Shown here: positions 6,299-14,718 of the stretch, in pieces
Layout: each line of letters starts with the position of its first letter
Numbering within the stretch: the stretch's first letter is position 1
Origin: DATAQC01 sp046263055
Lineage (GTDB): Bacteria > Actinomycetota > Acidimicrobiia > Acidimicrobiales > AC-14
Length of the DNA stretch: 58,974 nucleotides
Assembly: GCA_046263055.1 (NCBI GenBank)
Contig: JBHELO010000122.1
Location: 1 to 58,974 of the forward strand
Reading direction: 5' to 3'
Translations under genes and position numbers: made by a program
The notes under the pieces: model-generated
What the model was told of the DNA's origin: nothing
The model's database searches: none
Seen by the model: the letters and a program-made list of their open reading frames with translations, nothing else

Positions 6299-6982
6299 AT
6301 GCGGGCCCTTCCCTCACCCCTGCGCAAGAAGCTCGAGATCGCTGTGCTGGGCGCCCGGCGGGCATCGGAGAGCGCGTGCCGGGCGGCCATCGACGGCCTC
6401 GGTGTGTTCGCCGACCGGCGCCCCGACCACCTCGACGCCGACCGGGCGGCGCTGCGCAACGACCTGCGGGCCAAGTGGCGCCAGCTGGGCGGCGACCGGT
6501 CGCTGTTGGTGGCCGAGTGCGCCTACGAGCAGTGGCACCGCCTCCTCCTCGCCCGCTTCCTGGCCGAGAACCGCCTCCTGCTGCATCCCCAGTATCGGGC
6601 GCCGGTGACCCTCGCCGACTGTGAGGAGCTGGCCGCCGACCTCGGCGAGGCCGACGGCTGGTCGGTCGCCGCCCGCTTCGCGGCCGAGATCCTGCCCGGC
6701 ATCTTCCGCCTCGACGACCTGGTCGAGGCGACCAGCTCGCCGGTGGTGGTGCTCCACGCGCCTCATCTCACCGTCGAGCCCTGCCCCGCCCCGCACCTCG
6801 GGCGACCTGCGGGCATCCCGTTCGGCGCGCCGGCCGGCGCGTCAGTCGTACGCGACGGCAGTCGGCGCTCCGGGCCTACCCGGCACTCTCCGGGCGGAGG
6901 CCGTCGGGGAGAAGGAGGCGGCACCAGGCGTCGGCCAGCCAGCGCTCGTAGCGCCCGGGCGACCAGCCCCGTTCGGCGGTGA
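6299..6982 (+). pseudogene. N-terminal fragment of a PglX-type (BREX) adenine methyltransferase
   Basis: From MRALPSPLRKKLEIAVLGAR the frame matches the N-terminus typical of PglX-like class I methyltransferases: a helical start, then ECAYEQWHRLLLARFLAEN, VTLADCEELAADLGEADGW and AAEILPGIFRLDD. Recognisable similarity stops near 6735; the rest of the frame to 6982 is unrelated and overlaps the TetR gene on the other strand. The catalytic NPPY motif and target-recognition region, which normally make the protein over 1000 residues, are absent, so it cannot methylate DNA. A TTG at 6266 just after the HNH stop is an alternative start. With the BrxC-like piece upstream it looks like a decayed BREX locus. 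Confidence 0.55.
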
Positions 6983-7547
6983 GGAGCACGTAGACCTCGG
7001 CGCTGTTGGTGACCCAGATGACGTCGGCCGCCTCGCTGGGGGACATGCCGGCCCGCAGCCCGCCGGTCGCCTGCAGGTCCTCGGCCAGCTTCTGCATGTT
7101 GGCTGCCCGCCGATCGCTGATCTCCCGCCACACCTGCTCGGCCTCCGGCTCGGTGGCCGATGCGTCCCGCAGCGCCAGGTAGAGCGGCGCCATCCGGCCG
7201 TGGATGTGTCGCATGGCGCGGGCGTAGATGGCGAGCTTGGACGCCGGGTCGGGCTGGGCCAGGATGGCCTTGACGTAGTCGCGCTCCTCGGCCACCACCG
7301 GGCCGGTGGTGCCGGAGATGGCCTGCTCGATCAGCTCCCGCAGCAGCACGGGCTTGCGGCCGACCAGCTCGTACACCGTGTCCACGTGGACGCCCGCCCG
7401 CCGGGCGACGGCGGCGACGGTGGTCGCCCGGTAGCCCCGCGCCACGACCAGCCCGCGAGCGGCGTCGACGATGCGCTGGCGGGTCCCGGCGGACTGCGCC
7501 TGGCGGGCGGCGTTGTCGTAGTCGCGACCCTTGACGTGTCCCGTCAC
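6876..7547 (-). CDS. TetR/AcrR family transcriptional regulator
   Basis: The 223-residue protein has the standard TetR N-terminal DNA-binding domain: RQRIVDAARGLVVARGYRAT, then TVAAVARRAGVHVDTVYELV with the recognition helix in HVDTVYELVGRKPVLL. The remainder is a helical ligand-binding and dimerisation domain with no recognisable ligand signature. The start is GTG at 7547. It diverges from a small alpha/beta-barrel gene at 7599, and a perfect 19-bp palindrome between them (7563-7581) is the obvious operator, so the protein probably represses that neighbour and itself. The gene overlaps only the meaningless tail of the PglX fragment. Confidence 0.85.
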   Translation of the reverse strand: MTGHVKGRDYDNAARQAQSAGTRQRIVDAARGLVVARGYRATTVAAVARRAGVHVDTVYELVGRKPVLLRELIEQAISGTTGPVVAEERDYVKAILAQPDPASKLAIYARAMRHIHGRMAPLYLALRDASATEPEAEQVWREISDRRAANMQKLAEDLQATGGLRAGMSPSEAADVIWVTNSAEVYVLLTAERGWSPGRYERWLADAWCRLLLPDGLRPESAG

Positions 7548-7562
7548 ACCGTCGATACTTAC

Positions 7563-7581
7563 ATCCGAAGTAGCTTCGGAT
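7563..7581. promoter_or_regulatory. Palindromic TetR-type operator
   Basis: ATCCGAAG (7563-7570), spacer TAG, CTTCGGAT (7574-7581): perfect 8-bp arms around three bases. It lies between the divergent TetR gene and the gene at 7599. On the minus strand TTGATC (7579-7584) followed 17 bp later by TAAGTA may be the TetR promoter, placing the palindrome in its spacer. Confidence 0.7.
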
Positions 7582-7598
7582 CAAGCTAGGAGAGAGCC

Positions 7599-7892
7599 GT
7601 GACCTACGCCTTCACCCAGGACGTCCCTATCGACTCCGCCGCCTACGGGCGCATCGTCGACGGCCTCGGAGACGAGCCGCCCAAGGGGCTTCTCGTCCAC
7701 GTGGCCGTCGAGCGGCCCGAGGGCGGCCTGCGCTACGTGGACGTGTGGGAGTCCGAGGAGGACTGGGACCGCTTCGCCGAGGAGCGCCTCCACCCCGTCG
7801 TCCACCCGATCCTCCAGCGCCGCTTCGGTGCGGACCTCCCCCCGGAGCCGGCCCGGAACCCCATCTCCGTTATCCACGTCTGGGCGCCCTGA
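7599..7892 (+). CDS. Small dimeric alpha/beta-barrel-like protein, 97 residues
   Basis: The protein begins VTYAFTQDVPIDSAAYGRIV and has the strand-helix pattern of the ferredoxin-like dimeric alpha/beta barrel group (KGLLVHVAVERPEGGLRYV, then VWESEEDWDRFAEERLHP, ending ISVIHVWAP). The DVWESEEDW step is typical of antibiotic-monooxygenase-like and related small actinobacterial proteins, but no catalytic residues are recognisable, so the role is open. GTG at 7599 is preceded by AGGAGAGAG. The divergent TetR gene and the palindrome between them imply ligand-controlled expression, perhaps in detoxification. Confidence 0.65.
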   Translation: MTYAFTQDVPIDSAAYGRIVDGLGDEPPKGLLVHVAVERPEGGLRYVDVWESEEDWDRFAEERLHPVVHPILQRRFGADLPPEPARNPISVIHVWAP

Positions 7893-8255
7893 GCTCCGGT
7901 TCCCGGCCACCGGGCCGCCGATCGGCCCCGGCCCGACAGCGCCGCTCCGCCGGCGGTGACCCCACGCGGTCGCCGCTGTGCCGCCCGCCGCCGGCGGCGT
8001 CGGCCGCGCCGACCCACGTGACGCCTCCTCTGCCGCCAGGCCGTCGGACCCGGGCGCCACCTCCACGGACACGAAGCCGTCGGTCCCGCCGCTGGCGTCG
8101 AAGGTGGGCCGCAGAACGAATCCCGGGCCCTGGCCCCTCGGCCATGCGGCGGGCCGTTCTGCCCCCGGTGGCCACGGCTCGTGCCGGCCGGGGAAGACGT
8201 CGGTCTCCGACACAGTGCGAGGCAGGGTGGTCGCCGGCTGGTGTCCGGTCTCAGC
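7893..8255. other. Interval without a supportable gene
   Basis: This 363-bp stretch lies between the alpha/beta-barrel gene and the 3' end of the FAD-Rieske gene. Open frames exist on both strands but have skewed proline/alanine/glycine content and no ribosome-binding site. I see no repeat or RNA structure of note. Confidence 0.4.
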
Positions 8256-9776
8256 TCAAGCGGGTGGTTTGTGATCGAGGGCCCGGATGGCAGGCCCTTC
8301 GATGACCTCGCCGTCGACGGTGAACCGTGAGCCGTGGCACGGGCAGTCCCAGGTCGTCTCGGCCGTGTTCCATGTCACCGTGCAACCCATGTGGGTGCAG
8401 ACCGGTGAGACCCCGTGCAGAACGCCCGCTGGGTCCCGGTAGGCAGCCACGCGTTCGAGGCCGACCGTGATGACCGCCGCCTGGCCCGGAGCCAGGTCCT
8501 CAGATGATCGCCGTACCTCTGTCGCGAGGCGATCCCCGACGAAGCGCTTCACCACGTCAGCGTTCTCCTTGAGCAGCTCCTTGACGGACTGACGGGGATT
8601 GACCCGGTCGGTGTCGAAAAAGGAGGCCCAGCGGTTGTCCCTTCCGGCGATGCGGTCGGCCAGCATGATGGCCGCCGCGCCACCATTGCTCATCCCCCAC
8701 TTCTGGAACCCCGTAGCCACGAGGACCCGCTCGGAACCGGGCGAGAGGGGGCCCACGAAGGGGATGCCATCCACCGGCATGTAGTCCTGGGCGGACCACC
8801 GGTAGTCAATGGAGCGGACGTGGAAGCGGGAGCGCGTCCACTCCTCCAGTGCCGCGTACCGCTCGGTGGTGTCGTCGTCCTGGCCCACCTTGTGGCCCTC
8901 ACCACCGACGATGACCACCTCTTCCCCGTCCATGACGGCAGGGCGCACCGAGCGGGTGGGACTGTCGGCCGCCAGGTACATGCCGCGAGGTGGGCGCCCT
9001 TCCAGTCGTGCGCTCATGGCGTAAGAGCGCATCGGATGGCACCGGGCGAAGAAGCCGCCCCTATCCAGGAAGGGCAGGTGAGTGGCGACAACTACGTGCT
9101 CGGCGGTGACGATGCCACGATCGGTACGGATGACGCATCGCTCGTCGTCGTCCACACCGGTCGCTCGGGTCATCTCGAAGACGTGGCTGCCATTTCCGGC
9201 GATGGTGGCCGCCAGCCCAAGGCAGTACTTGCGGGGGTGGAACTGGGCTTGGCCCTCCTCGAGACAAATGGCTCCGTGCACGGGGTAGGGCAGGTCGGTC
9301 TCGGTCGTGAAGATGGCGGGAAGGCCGATCCGCTGGGCGGCGGCGACCTCGGCGTGGATCTTCTCCACCACCGACGTGTCGGTTGTGTAGGTGTAGGCAG
9401 GCTGCGCCTCCAGGTCACAGTCGATGTGGTGCGTGGCGACCAGGCCCGCGACCTGGGCCACGCCCGCCATGTTGGCATCGGCGTACTGGGCCGCCCCCTG
9501 GTCGCCGTAGGCGCTGGACAGCTTGTCGTAGGTGAGCCCGTGCAGCGCCGTGAGCTTGGCGGTGGTGTAGCCGGTCGTGCCCGATGCCACTCGCCCGGCC
9601 TCGATCACCACTACCCGACAGCCATCACGCTTGCATAGCGCCGCTGTGGTCAGGCCGGCGATGCCGCCACCGATGACCGCCACGTCGGTCTCCACATTGC
9701 CTGGTAACGACGGGAAGTCTGACGTCGCCGTGGTGCCAAGCCACAGGGAGGGATTGCTTGGGTTCAGACCGGCCAT
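8256..9776 (-). CDS. FAD-dependent oxidoreductase (DAO type) fused to a Rieske [2Fe-2S] domain
   Basis: The 506-residue protein starts with an FAD/NAD-binding DAO fold: the Rossmann motif VAVIGGGIAGLTTA at about residues 31-44, then EAGRVASGTTGYTTAKLTAL and a second FAD region near LVATGFQKWGMSNGGAAAIM. The last 80 residues form a Rieske domain with CTHMGC and CPCHGS, whose two Cys and two His ligate the cluster. This architecture is known for bacterial gamma-glutamylputrescine-oxidase-like Rieske oxidoreductases, often of unknown substrate. It is cytoplasmic with no signal peptide. It stands alone, with no reductase or ferredoxin gene beside it, and diverges from the CHAT gene at 10128. Confidence 0.85.
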   Translation of the reverse strand: MAGLNPSNPSLWLGTTATSDFPSLPGNVETDVAVIGGGIAGLTTAALCKRDGCRVVVIEAGRVASGTTGYTTAKLTALHGLTYDKLSSAYGDQGAAQYADANMAGVAQVAGLVATHHIDCDLEAQPAYTYTTDTSVVEKIHAEVAAAQRIGLPAIFTTETDLPYPVHGAICLEEGQAQFHPRKYCLGLAATIAGNGSHVFEMTRATGVDDDERCVIRTDRGIVTAEHVVVATHLPFLDRGGFFARCHPMRSYAMSARLEGRPPRGMYLAADSPTRSVRPAVMDGEEVVIVGGEGHKVGQDDDTTERYAALEEWTRSRFHVRSIDYRWSAQDYMPVDGIPFVGPLSPGSERVLVATGFQKWGMSNGGAAAIMLADRIAGRDNRWASFFDTDRVNPRQSVKELLKENADVVKRFVGDRLATEVRRSSEDLAPGQAAVITVGLERVAAYRDPAGVLHGVSPVCTHMGCTVTWNTAETTWDCPCHGSRFTVDGEVIEGPAIRALDHKPPA

Positions 9777-10127
9777 CAGGTGTCCGCTCCCTCGTGGTCT
9801 CGCTGCTCGGACATGACCCCCGTCGTACCCAAGACCACGAAAGCCGAGACGTGGCGCGCCAGACGATCGACGAGGAGGGGAGCTGTACCGCAGGCGGATC
9901 CTCCTCCGGACGGACGCGTCCGTGTCCTGGGGCGTTCGCGCACCGGGACGTGCCTGCTGGCGCCCGCGGGGACGTTCCTCCAGTGAATTTGGGACGCCCG
10001 CCCCCGAGATGAACCGTGGCCCCGCCGATCCCGACCTCGCTTCACCACCCGAGGGGGACGCCTACCGCGACGCCCGCGGTCATCGCCCGGCCTGACCGCC
10101 TCCGCTGGTGCGCACTACCGTGCATCC
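9777..10127. other. Intergenic region between divergent genes
   Basis: This 351-bp gap separates the start of the FAD-Rieske gene (minus) from the CHAT gene (plus). The only signal I can support is the -10 box just before 10128. No conserved small gene or repeat is evident. Confidence 0.4.
10116..10121 (+). promoter_or_regulatory. -10 box (TACCGT) of the CHAT gene, leaderless
   Basis: TACCGT ends six bases before the GTG at 10128, consistent with transcription starting at the start codon. No clear -35 box is visible. Confidence 0.45.
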
Positions 10128-12572
10128 GTGCGCCAGCTGCGCATCGAGGTCCTGGGCGGTACGGCCCTCCGCCTCGTCGGCCCGGCGGGTGAGGTCCTCG
10201 GACGGCGGGAACTGGCGGTGGGCGAGATCGACGCGCTGGTCGACGAGGTCACCAGGGACTACGAGGCCCAGGTTCGCCCGCTGCGCACCCTGGGCAACCG
10301 CCTCTACGCCTGGCTGGACGGCTCGGGCGAGCGGTGGCTGACCAGGGCGCGGGAGTCGCTGCGGGGCGAGGTGCTGTGCGTGCGCCTCGATGTCGGCCAT
10401 CGGCTGCGCCACCTGCCCTGGGAGCTGGCGGCGGTGGATGGGGCCTATCTGGTCGCCGACGTCGCCAACCCGTTCGGCCCGCTGCGGGAGGTGGGCAAGG
10501 GGGGGAGCGCTCATCAGGTGGCCAACCGCCCGCTGCGGGCGCTGTTCATGGCCTCCTCGCCCGAGGGGGTGTCGCCTTTGCTCGACTTCGAGGCCGAGGA
10601 GTCCCGCATCCTGGCTGCGGCGGGGACGGGGGGCGTGGACCTGGTGGTGGAGGAGCGGGGCAGCCTGGGGGGTCTGGCCGAGATCCTGAAACGGCACGGC
10701 TCGGGCCACTTCGACGTGGTCCACCTGAGCGGGCACGCGAACGTCACGGACGACCTGGGACCCCACCTGCTGCTTGAAACCGACACCGGCGGCCCCGACC
10801 CCTGCAGCGCCGACCGGCTCGTCGGCGCCGTCGAAGGCAACTGGCCACGGGTGCTGTTCGTGTCAGGGTGCCGCACCGGGCAGTCCCCCGAGCGGGGGCT
10901 GGCGCCGTCGTTCGCCGAGCAGCTGGTCCGGGCTGGCGCCCCGTGCGTGGTGGGATGGGGCCAGCCCGTCGGGGACGTCGCCGCCACCGCCGTGGCCGCC
11001 GCCCTCTACGCCCGCTTGGGCAACGGCGAGGACCCTGCCACCGCCGTGGCCAGGGCCAGGCGGGAGGCGTTGGACCAGGGCTTCGGGGACTGGCACCTGC
11101 TGCGGACCTACGTGGACGGCTCGGCCCTCGTCCCCCTCGTTACCCCCCCGGCCACCCCGGGCCGCCCCCGCATCCAGCTTCGCCCTGCCCATCGGGAGTT
11201 CCTCGACGCCGACCAGCGTTCCCCGGTGTGCCCGGCCGATCGATTTGTGGGACGCCGCAGGGTGCTGCAGCGTTGCCTGCGCAGCCTCGCCACGCTCGAC
11301 CAGTCCTCGCCCGAGCACGCCGAGGCCCTGGTCCTGCACGGCATGGGGGGCCTGGGCAAGTCCAGCCTGGCCGCCCGGCTGTGCGAGCGCCTGCGCGCCC
11401 ACCGTCGCCTGGTGTGGGTCGGCACCTTCGACGAGGGCGAGCTCGTGCGGCTGATGAACGCCAAGCTCGACGCCGCCACGACTGCCCTCCTCAACCAGCC
11501 CGACCTCCCCCTCCGCAACCGGCTGCGCGACCTGCTGCGCCAGCTCGACGTCACCGGCGCACCGCCCCTGGTCTTCGTGCTCGACGACTTCGAGCACAAC
11601 GTGGAGGGCCACGACGACGGCCACCCCCGCCTGGGTGGGCCGGGCGGCTCGGCGCTGCTCGCCACCGCCGCCCTCGACGCCCTCGACGCCCTCACCTGGG
11701 CCATCCGCGAGACCGCCTCGCCATCGCGGGTGATCCTCACCTGCCGCTACGTCATCGCCGGGCCCCCCGCCCCCGTGCGCCTGGCGCAGGTGGGGCTGGA
11801 GGCGATGGCGGGAGCCGAGCTGACCAAGAAGACCGCCCAGCTGACCCGCCTGGTCGACCCCGCCACCGACGCCGGGCTGCGGGCCCGAGCGGTGGCTCTG
11901 GCCGACGGCAACCCTCGCCTCTTGGAGCTGCTGGACAAGGCCATGGACCTCAGCGCCGTGGACACCGGCACCGTCCTCGCCGCCCTCGGACAGGTGACCG
12001 CCGACTTCCGCGAGCGCGTGCTCCTCGACGCCCTCCTCACCGCCCAGTCGGAGGCCACGCGCTGCGTGCTCGCCTGTATGGTCGTGTGCCGGCTGGCGGT
12101 CGACGTCGGCGCCGCCTCCGCCATCGCCGGCACCGACGCCACGCCCGCCCTCGCCGCCGCCCTCGCAGCGGGGCTCGTCGAGTCGGGTCCCGACCCGGCG
12201 ACATCCACCCCCCGCTACCGGGTGCCCACCCTCGTCGCCGACCTCGTGGCGGAGGCCATCGGCGACGACCAGCGAGCGGCCGCCACCGACCGGGCCGCCA
12301 CCCACCTCTACGAGACCTGGTGGAACAAGGGGATCGACGAACCACGGGCACTGGAGCTGTGGCGGCTGTGCCGGGACGCCCGGCACACCGCCCACGCGGT
12401 CGACATCGCCATCGCCATTACCGCCGCCTGGCAGCGCCAGGGCCGCTATGCGGAGGCGGTCGCTCTCCGGGAGCAGGCGGTGGCCAACCGGGAGCGCCTC
12501 CTCGGCCCCGACCACCCCGACGCCGTCGTAATGCGCGAGGTGCTGAAAACATGGAAGGACACCGAGAAGTAG
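10128..12572 (+). CDS. CHAT-domain protease fused to STAND-type NTPase, candidate defence or cell-death protein
   Basis: Residues 1-340 form a CHAT (caspase-like) protease: HLSGHAN carries the likely catalytic His203 and VSGCRTGQ the Cys248. Residues from about 390 form a STAND/NB-ARC-like NTPase, with FVGRRRVLQRCL, Walker A MGGLGKSS (Lys411) and Walker B LVFVLDDFEH (Asp486-Asp487). A helical region follows, and the end carries one TPR-like unit (AEAVALREQAVANRERLLGP) before the stop. CHAT proteases act in bacterial caspase-like pathways, including phage defence, and STAND NTPases sense invaders, so a sensor-protease design is likely. Only one TPR copy remains where relatives often have many, so the sensor may be truncated. 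The gene stands alone, with no partner gasdermin or other effector gene beside it. Confidence 0.75.
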   Translation: MRQLRIEVLGGTALRLVGPAGEVLGRRELAVGEIDALVDEVTRDYEAQVRPLRTLGNRLYAWLDGSGERWLTRARESLRGEVLCVRLDVGHRLRHLPWELAAVDGAYLVADVANPFGPLREVGKGGSAHQVANRPLRALFMASSPEGVSPLLDFEAEESRILAAAGTGGVDLVVEERGSLGGLAEILKRHGSGHFDVVHLSGHANVTDDLGPHLLLETDTGGPDPCSADRLVGAVEGNWPRVLFVSGCRTGQSPERGLAPSFAEQLVRAGAPCVVGWGQPVGDVAATAVAAALYARLGNGEDPATAVARARREALDQGFGDWHLLRTYVDGSALVPLVTPPATPGRPRIQLRPAHREFLDADQRSPVCPADRFVGRRRVLQRCLRSLATLDQSSPEHAEALVLHGMGGLGKSSLAARLCERLRAHRRLVWVGTFDEGELVRLMNAKLDAATTALLNQPDLPLRNRLRDLLRQLDVTGAPPLVFVLDDFEHNVEGHDDGHPRLGGPGGSALLATAALDALDALTWAIRETASPSRVILTCRYVIAGPPAPVRLAQVGLEAMAGAELTKKTAQLTRLVDPATDAGLRARAVALADGNPRLLELLDKAMDLSAVDTGTVLAALGQVTADFRERVLLDALLTAQSEATRCVLACMVVCRLAVDVGAASAIAGTDATPALAAALAAGLVESGPDPATSTPRYRVPTLVADLVAEAIGDDQRAAATDRAATHLYETWWNKGIDEPRALELWRLCRDARHTAHAVDIAIAITAAWQRQGRYAEAVALREQAVANRERLLGPDHPDAVVMREVLKTWKDTEK

Positions 12573-13192
12573 GAGGCCCCCTCCCTTCGCGGACGCAATG
12601 GCCCGGGGCACCAGGAGGCGGAATCAAGCATTGCCGCTCCTACTCAAGCTGTCTTGATGGAGAGCTTCACCACCCCAGTCGCGCTCAGCTCCTGATGCTC
12701 ACACCGAGCTGCCGTTGTCGACCTGCGCTCTGAAGCGTCTCCGTCCACGATGAGCGCCGCCGTTCGCCCGGCCGTGATGATCAGCCAGTCATGCCCTCAA
12801 CACCCGCAGGCGGAACGGCGACCGAGTCCCGCAGGAGGAACGACAACCGGGGGCCGAAGGAGGGAACCCTTGACGTTATTCGACTCGTGTCAGCGGCGCC
12901 GGGGCTCCGGGATGCTCGCGTCCCGTAGGGGTGGTCCGGTGAACTGTCCCGGGAACGGAGGGCATTGCGGACGGCGGACGGCAGATCCCCGTCCAGACGC
13001 GTCACGAGTGCGACACCACTCAGTACACGCCGGTACGGCATCGGTCGGCAGACGGATCGAGCGTCTCCGATGGCGGACGGGATGGCCACGTCTCGGACAG
13101 GAACCCCCGGTCATGCCCACACCGTCCGTTGCGGGCGACACGTGCCCCAGCCCGACCGCCAACGAAAGAGCCTTCCAGCGGTGTGGCGCCGC
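12573..13192. other. 620-bp interval with no supportable gene
   Basis: The stretch follows the CHAT gene and precedes the 3' end of the SDR gene. Frames on both strands are open but lack coding-like composition and ribosome-binding sites. It may hold the eroded remainder of the CHAT gene's TPR tail or of a neighbour, but I cannot identify any protein motif in it. Confidence 0.4.
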
Positions 13193-14002
13193 TCAGGTCT
13201 CGACGAACTCGGTGGCCACGATCCGCTGGTCGTGCACCCCTGCGGCGCGAGCGGAGGCCAACCAGACGATCGGTGGCCCCATGACGGCCGGGTCGAGCAG
13301 GCGCTCCCGCACCTCGGGCGGCGTGTCCTCCGGAACCATGCCGGTGGCCGTTGCGCCGCCCGGCAGGAGGACGTTGACGGTCACCGCCGTGTCGGCCAGA
13401 TCGGCGGCCATCACCCGGGACAGTGCTTCGACGGCCGCGCCCGATGGGCCGTAGGGGACGAACCCCCGCCTCGTCATCGTTTGCTCGTTCATCGAGACCA
13501 TGACGATCCGCCCGGAGCCGGCGGCCACCATCCGCGGCGCCACCGCTCGGGCGACGAGGAACGTCCCTGTCACCTTGGTGTCGAACACGTCCCGAAAGCC
13601 CTCCGGCGCCACCTCCCAGAACGGTTGCAGATCGGTGAGGAAGCGCGGGTTGACGGTGCGCATCCCGATGCCGGCGTTGTTGACCAGCACGTCGAGCCCG
13701 CCCAGCCGATCCCAGACCAGGCCGACAGCGGCGCTGACCGATGCCTCGTCGCGGACGTCGAGCTCCACCCCCAGGGCGTGGGGCCCGAGCCGCTGCGCGG
13801 CGTCCTTGGCCCGGGCCAGCCGACGGCTGGTAACGACGACGCGGGCGTCGGCGGCGCTCAAGGCGGCGGCCATCGCCGCTCCCAGGCCGCTGGTAGCCCC
13901 GGTGACCATCACGCTGGTGCCGGCCAGCTCGCCCACGTCCACGACGCTAACGCTCCGGCCCGCCGCCGCTCCGTGGGCTGGGCCAGCAGGCGGGGCCTTC
14001 AC
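13193..14002 (-). CDS. Short-chain dehydrogenase/reductase-like protein lacking the catalytic lysine
   Basis: The fold is clearly SDR: cofactor motif VTGATSGLGAAMAAAL, the structural VNNAGIG motif, and VMVSMNEQTM preceding the active-site tyrosine. However, the usual YxxxK reads YGPSG, so the lysine that lowers the tyrosine pKa is replaced by glycine, with AAVEALSR following as in normal members (which read YGPSKAA). The enzyme may be inactive or use another mechanism. The 269-residue form begins at GTG 14002; a GTG 60 bases further in (VDVGELAGTSVMV) would remove an Ala/Pro-rich extension. It is convergent with nothing nearby and lies 49 bp from the OsmC gene on the same strand. Confidence 0.75.
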   Translation of the reverse strand: MKAPPAGPAHGAAAGRSVSVVDVGELAGTSVMVTGATSGLGAAMAAALSAADARVVVTSRRLARAKDAAQRLGPHALGVELDVRDEASVSAAVGLVWDRLGGLDVLVNNAGIGMRTVNPRFLTDLQPFWEVAPEGFRDVFDTKVTGTFLVARAVAPRMVAAGSGRIVMVSMNEQTMTRRGFVPYGPSGAAVEALSRVMAADLADTAVTVNVLLPGGATATGMVPEDTPPEVRERLLDPAVMGPPIVWLASARAAGVHDQRIVATEFVET

Positions 14003-14051
14003 CTTTCGGATGAGGAGCCGGTCGGCGGACGACGGGCATCTCCCGCCCGGG

Positions 14052-14609
14052 TCAACGTCCGGGCTGCGCGTGCGGACCGCCTTCGGAGGCCGGGGGCCGG
14101 TCGCCGGGGCGGGCTCGGGTGGTCGAGAGGACGGCCGAGCCGGAGAGGGTCTGGTAGACGACGCAGTACCGCTCGGTGAGGCGGACGAGAGTGTCGAGAG
14201 CCTCCTCGGGGGCGTCCGAGTCGAGCTCGAAGCGCAGCCGGATGGCGGTGAAGCCCACAGCGGCGTCCTTGGCCACCGCCAGCGTCCCCCGGAAGTCGAG
14301 GTCTCCGTCGGCGTGGACCGTGCCCCCCGTGACCGGGACGTCCAACGACGTGGCGACGGCGCGCAGTGTCACTCCGGCGCAGGCGACCAGGGCCTGCAAC
14401 AGCATGTCCCCCGAGCACACGGACAGGCCGTCGCCTCCGGTCGCCGGATGCAGCCCGGCGCGGGCCACCGCCCGCCCGGTGGCCACCGAGCAGGCAACGC
14501 CGTCGTCGAGCGTGCCGCTCGCCTGCAGCGTGATCCGGGCGGCGTCCGGATCGGCCCGGTAGCGCTCCTTGAGCGGGGCCTGCAGTGCGCGCAGCTCGTC
14601 ACGTCTCAT
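14052..14609 (-). CDS. OsmC/Ohr family protein
   Basis: The ATG at 14609 gives a 185-residue protein starting MRRDELRALQAPLKERYRAD. It has the OsmC pattern: an N-terminal beta region, then GDGLSVCSGDMLLQALVACA, in which the cysteines sit at the ends of the central helix, and a C-terminal ferredoxin-like half (GFTAIRLRFELDSDAPEEAL, then TLVRLTERYCVVYQTL with the second conserved Cys). OsmC/Ohr proteins reduce organic hydroperoxides with a Cys pair. It is in the same orientation as the SDR gene and may be cotranscribed with it; the VOC gene at 14719 diverges from it. Confidence 0.75.
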   Translation of the reverse strand: MRRDELRALQAPLKERYRADPDAARITLQASGTLDDGVACSVATGRAVARAGLHPATGGDGLSVCSGDMLLQALVACAGVTLRAVATSLDVPVTGGTVHADGDLDFRGTLAVAKDAAVGFTAIRLRFELDSDAPEEALDTLVRLTERYCVVYQTLSGSAVLSTTRARPGDRPPASEGGPHAQPGR

Positions 14610-14718
14610 CGTTGGCCCATCCCCACTCTGGTCGGCGTCGTGTCCGCCTATGGTCGCCCACCGCCGCCCCTCAGGCCGGCGACAGGGGTGCACCCGCAGG
14701 TCGTGCGACGATCTCGCC

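Noticed and set aside
10863..12611. A minus-strand frame of about 580 codons opposite the CHAT gene
   Set aside because: It is Gly/Val/His-rich with no motif and lies wholly inside the CHAT/NTPase gene.
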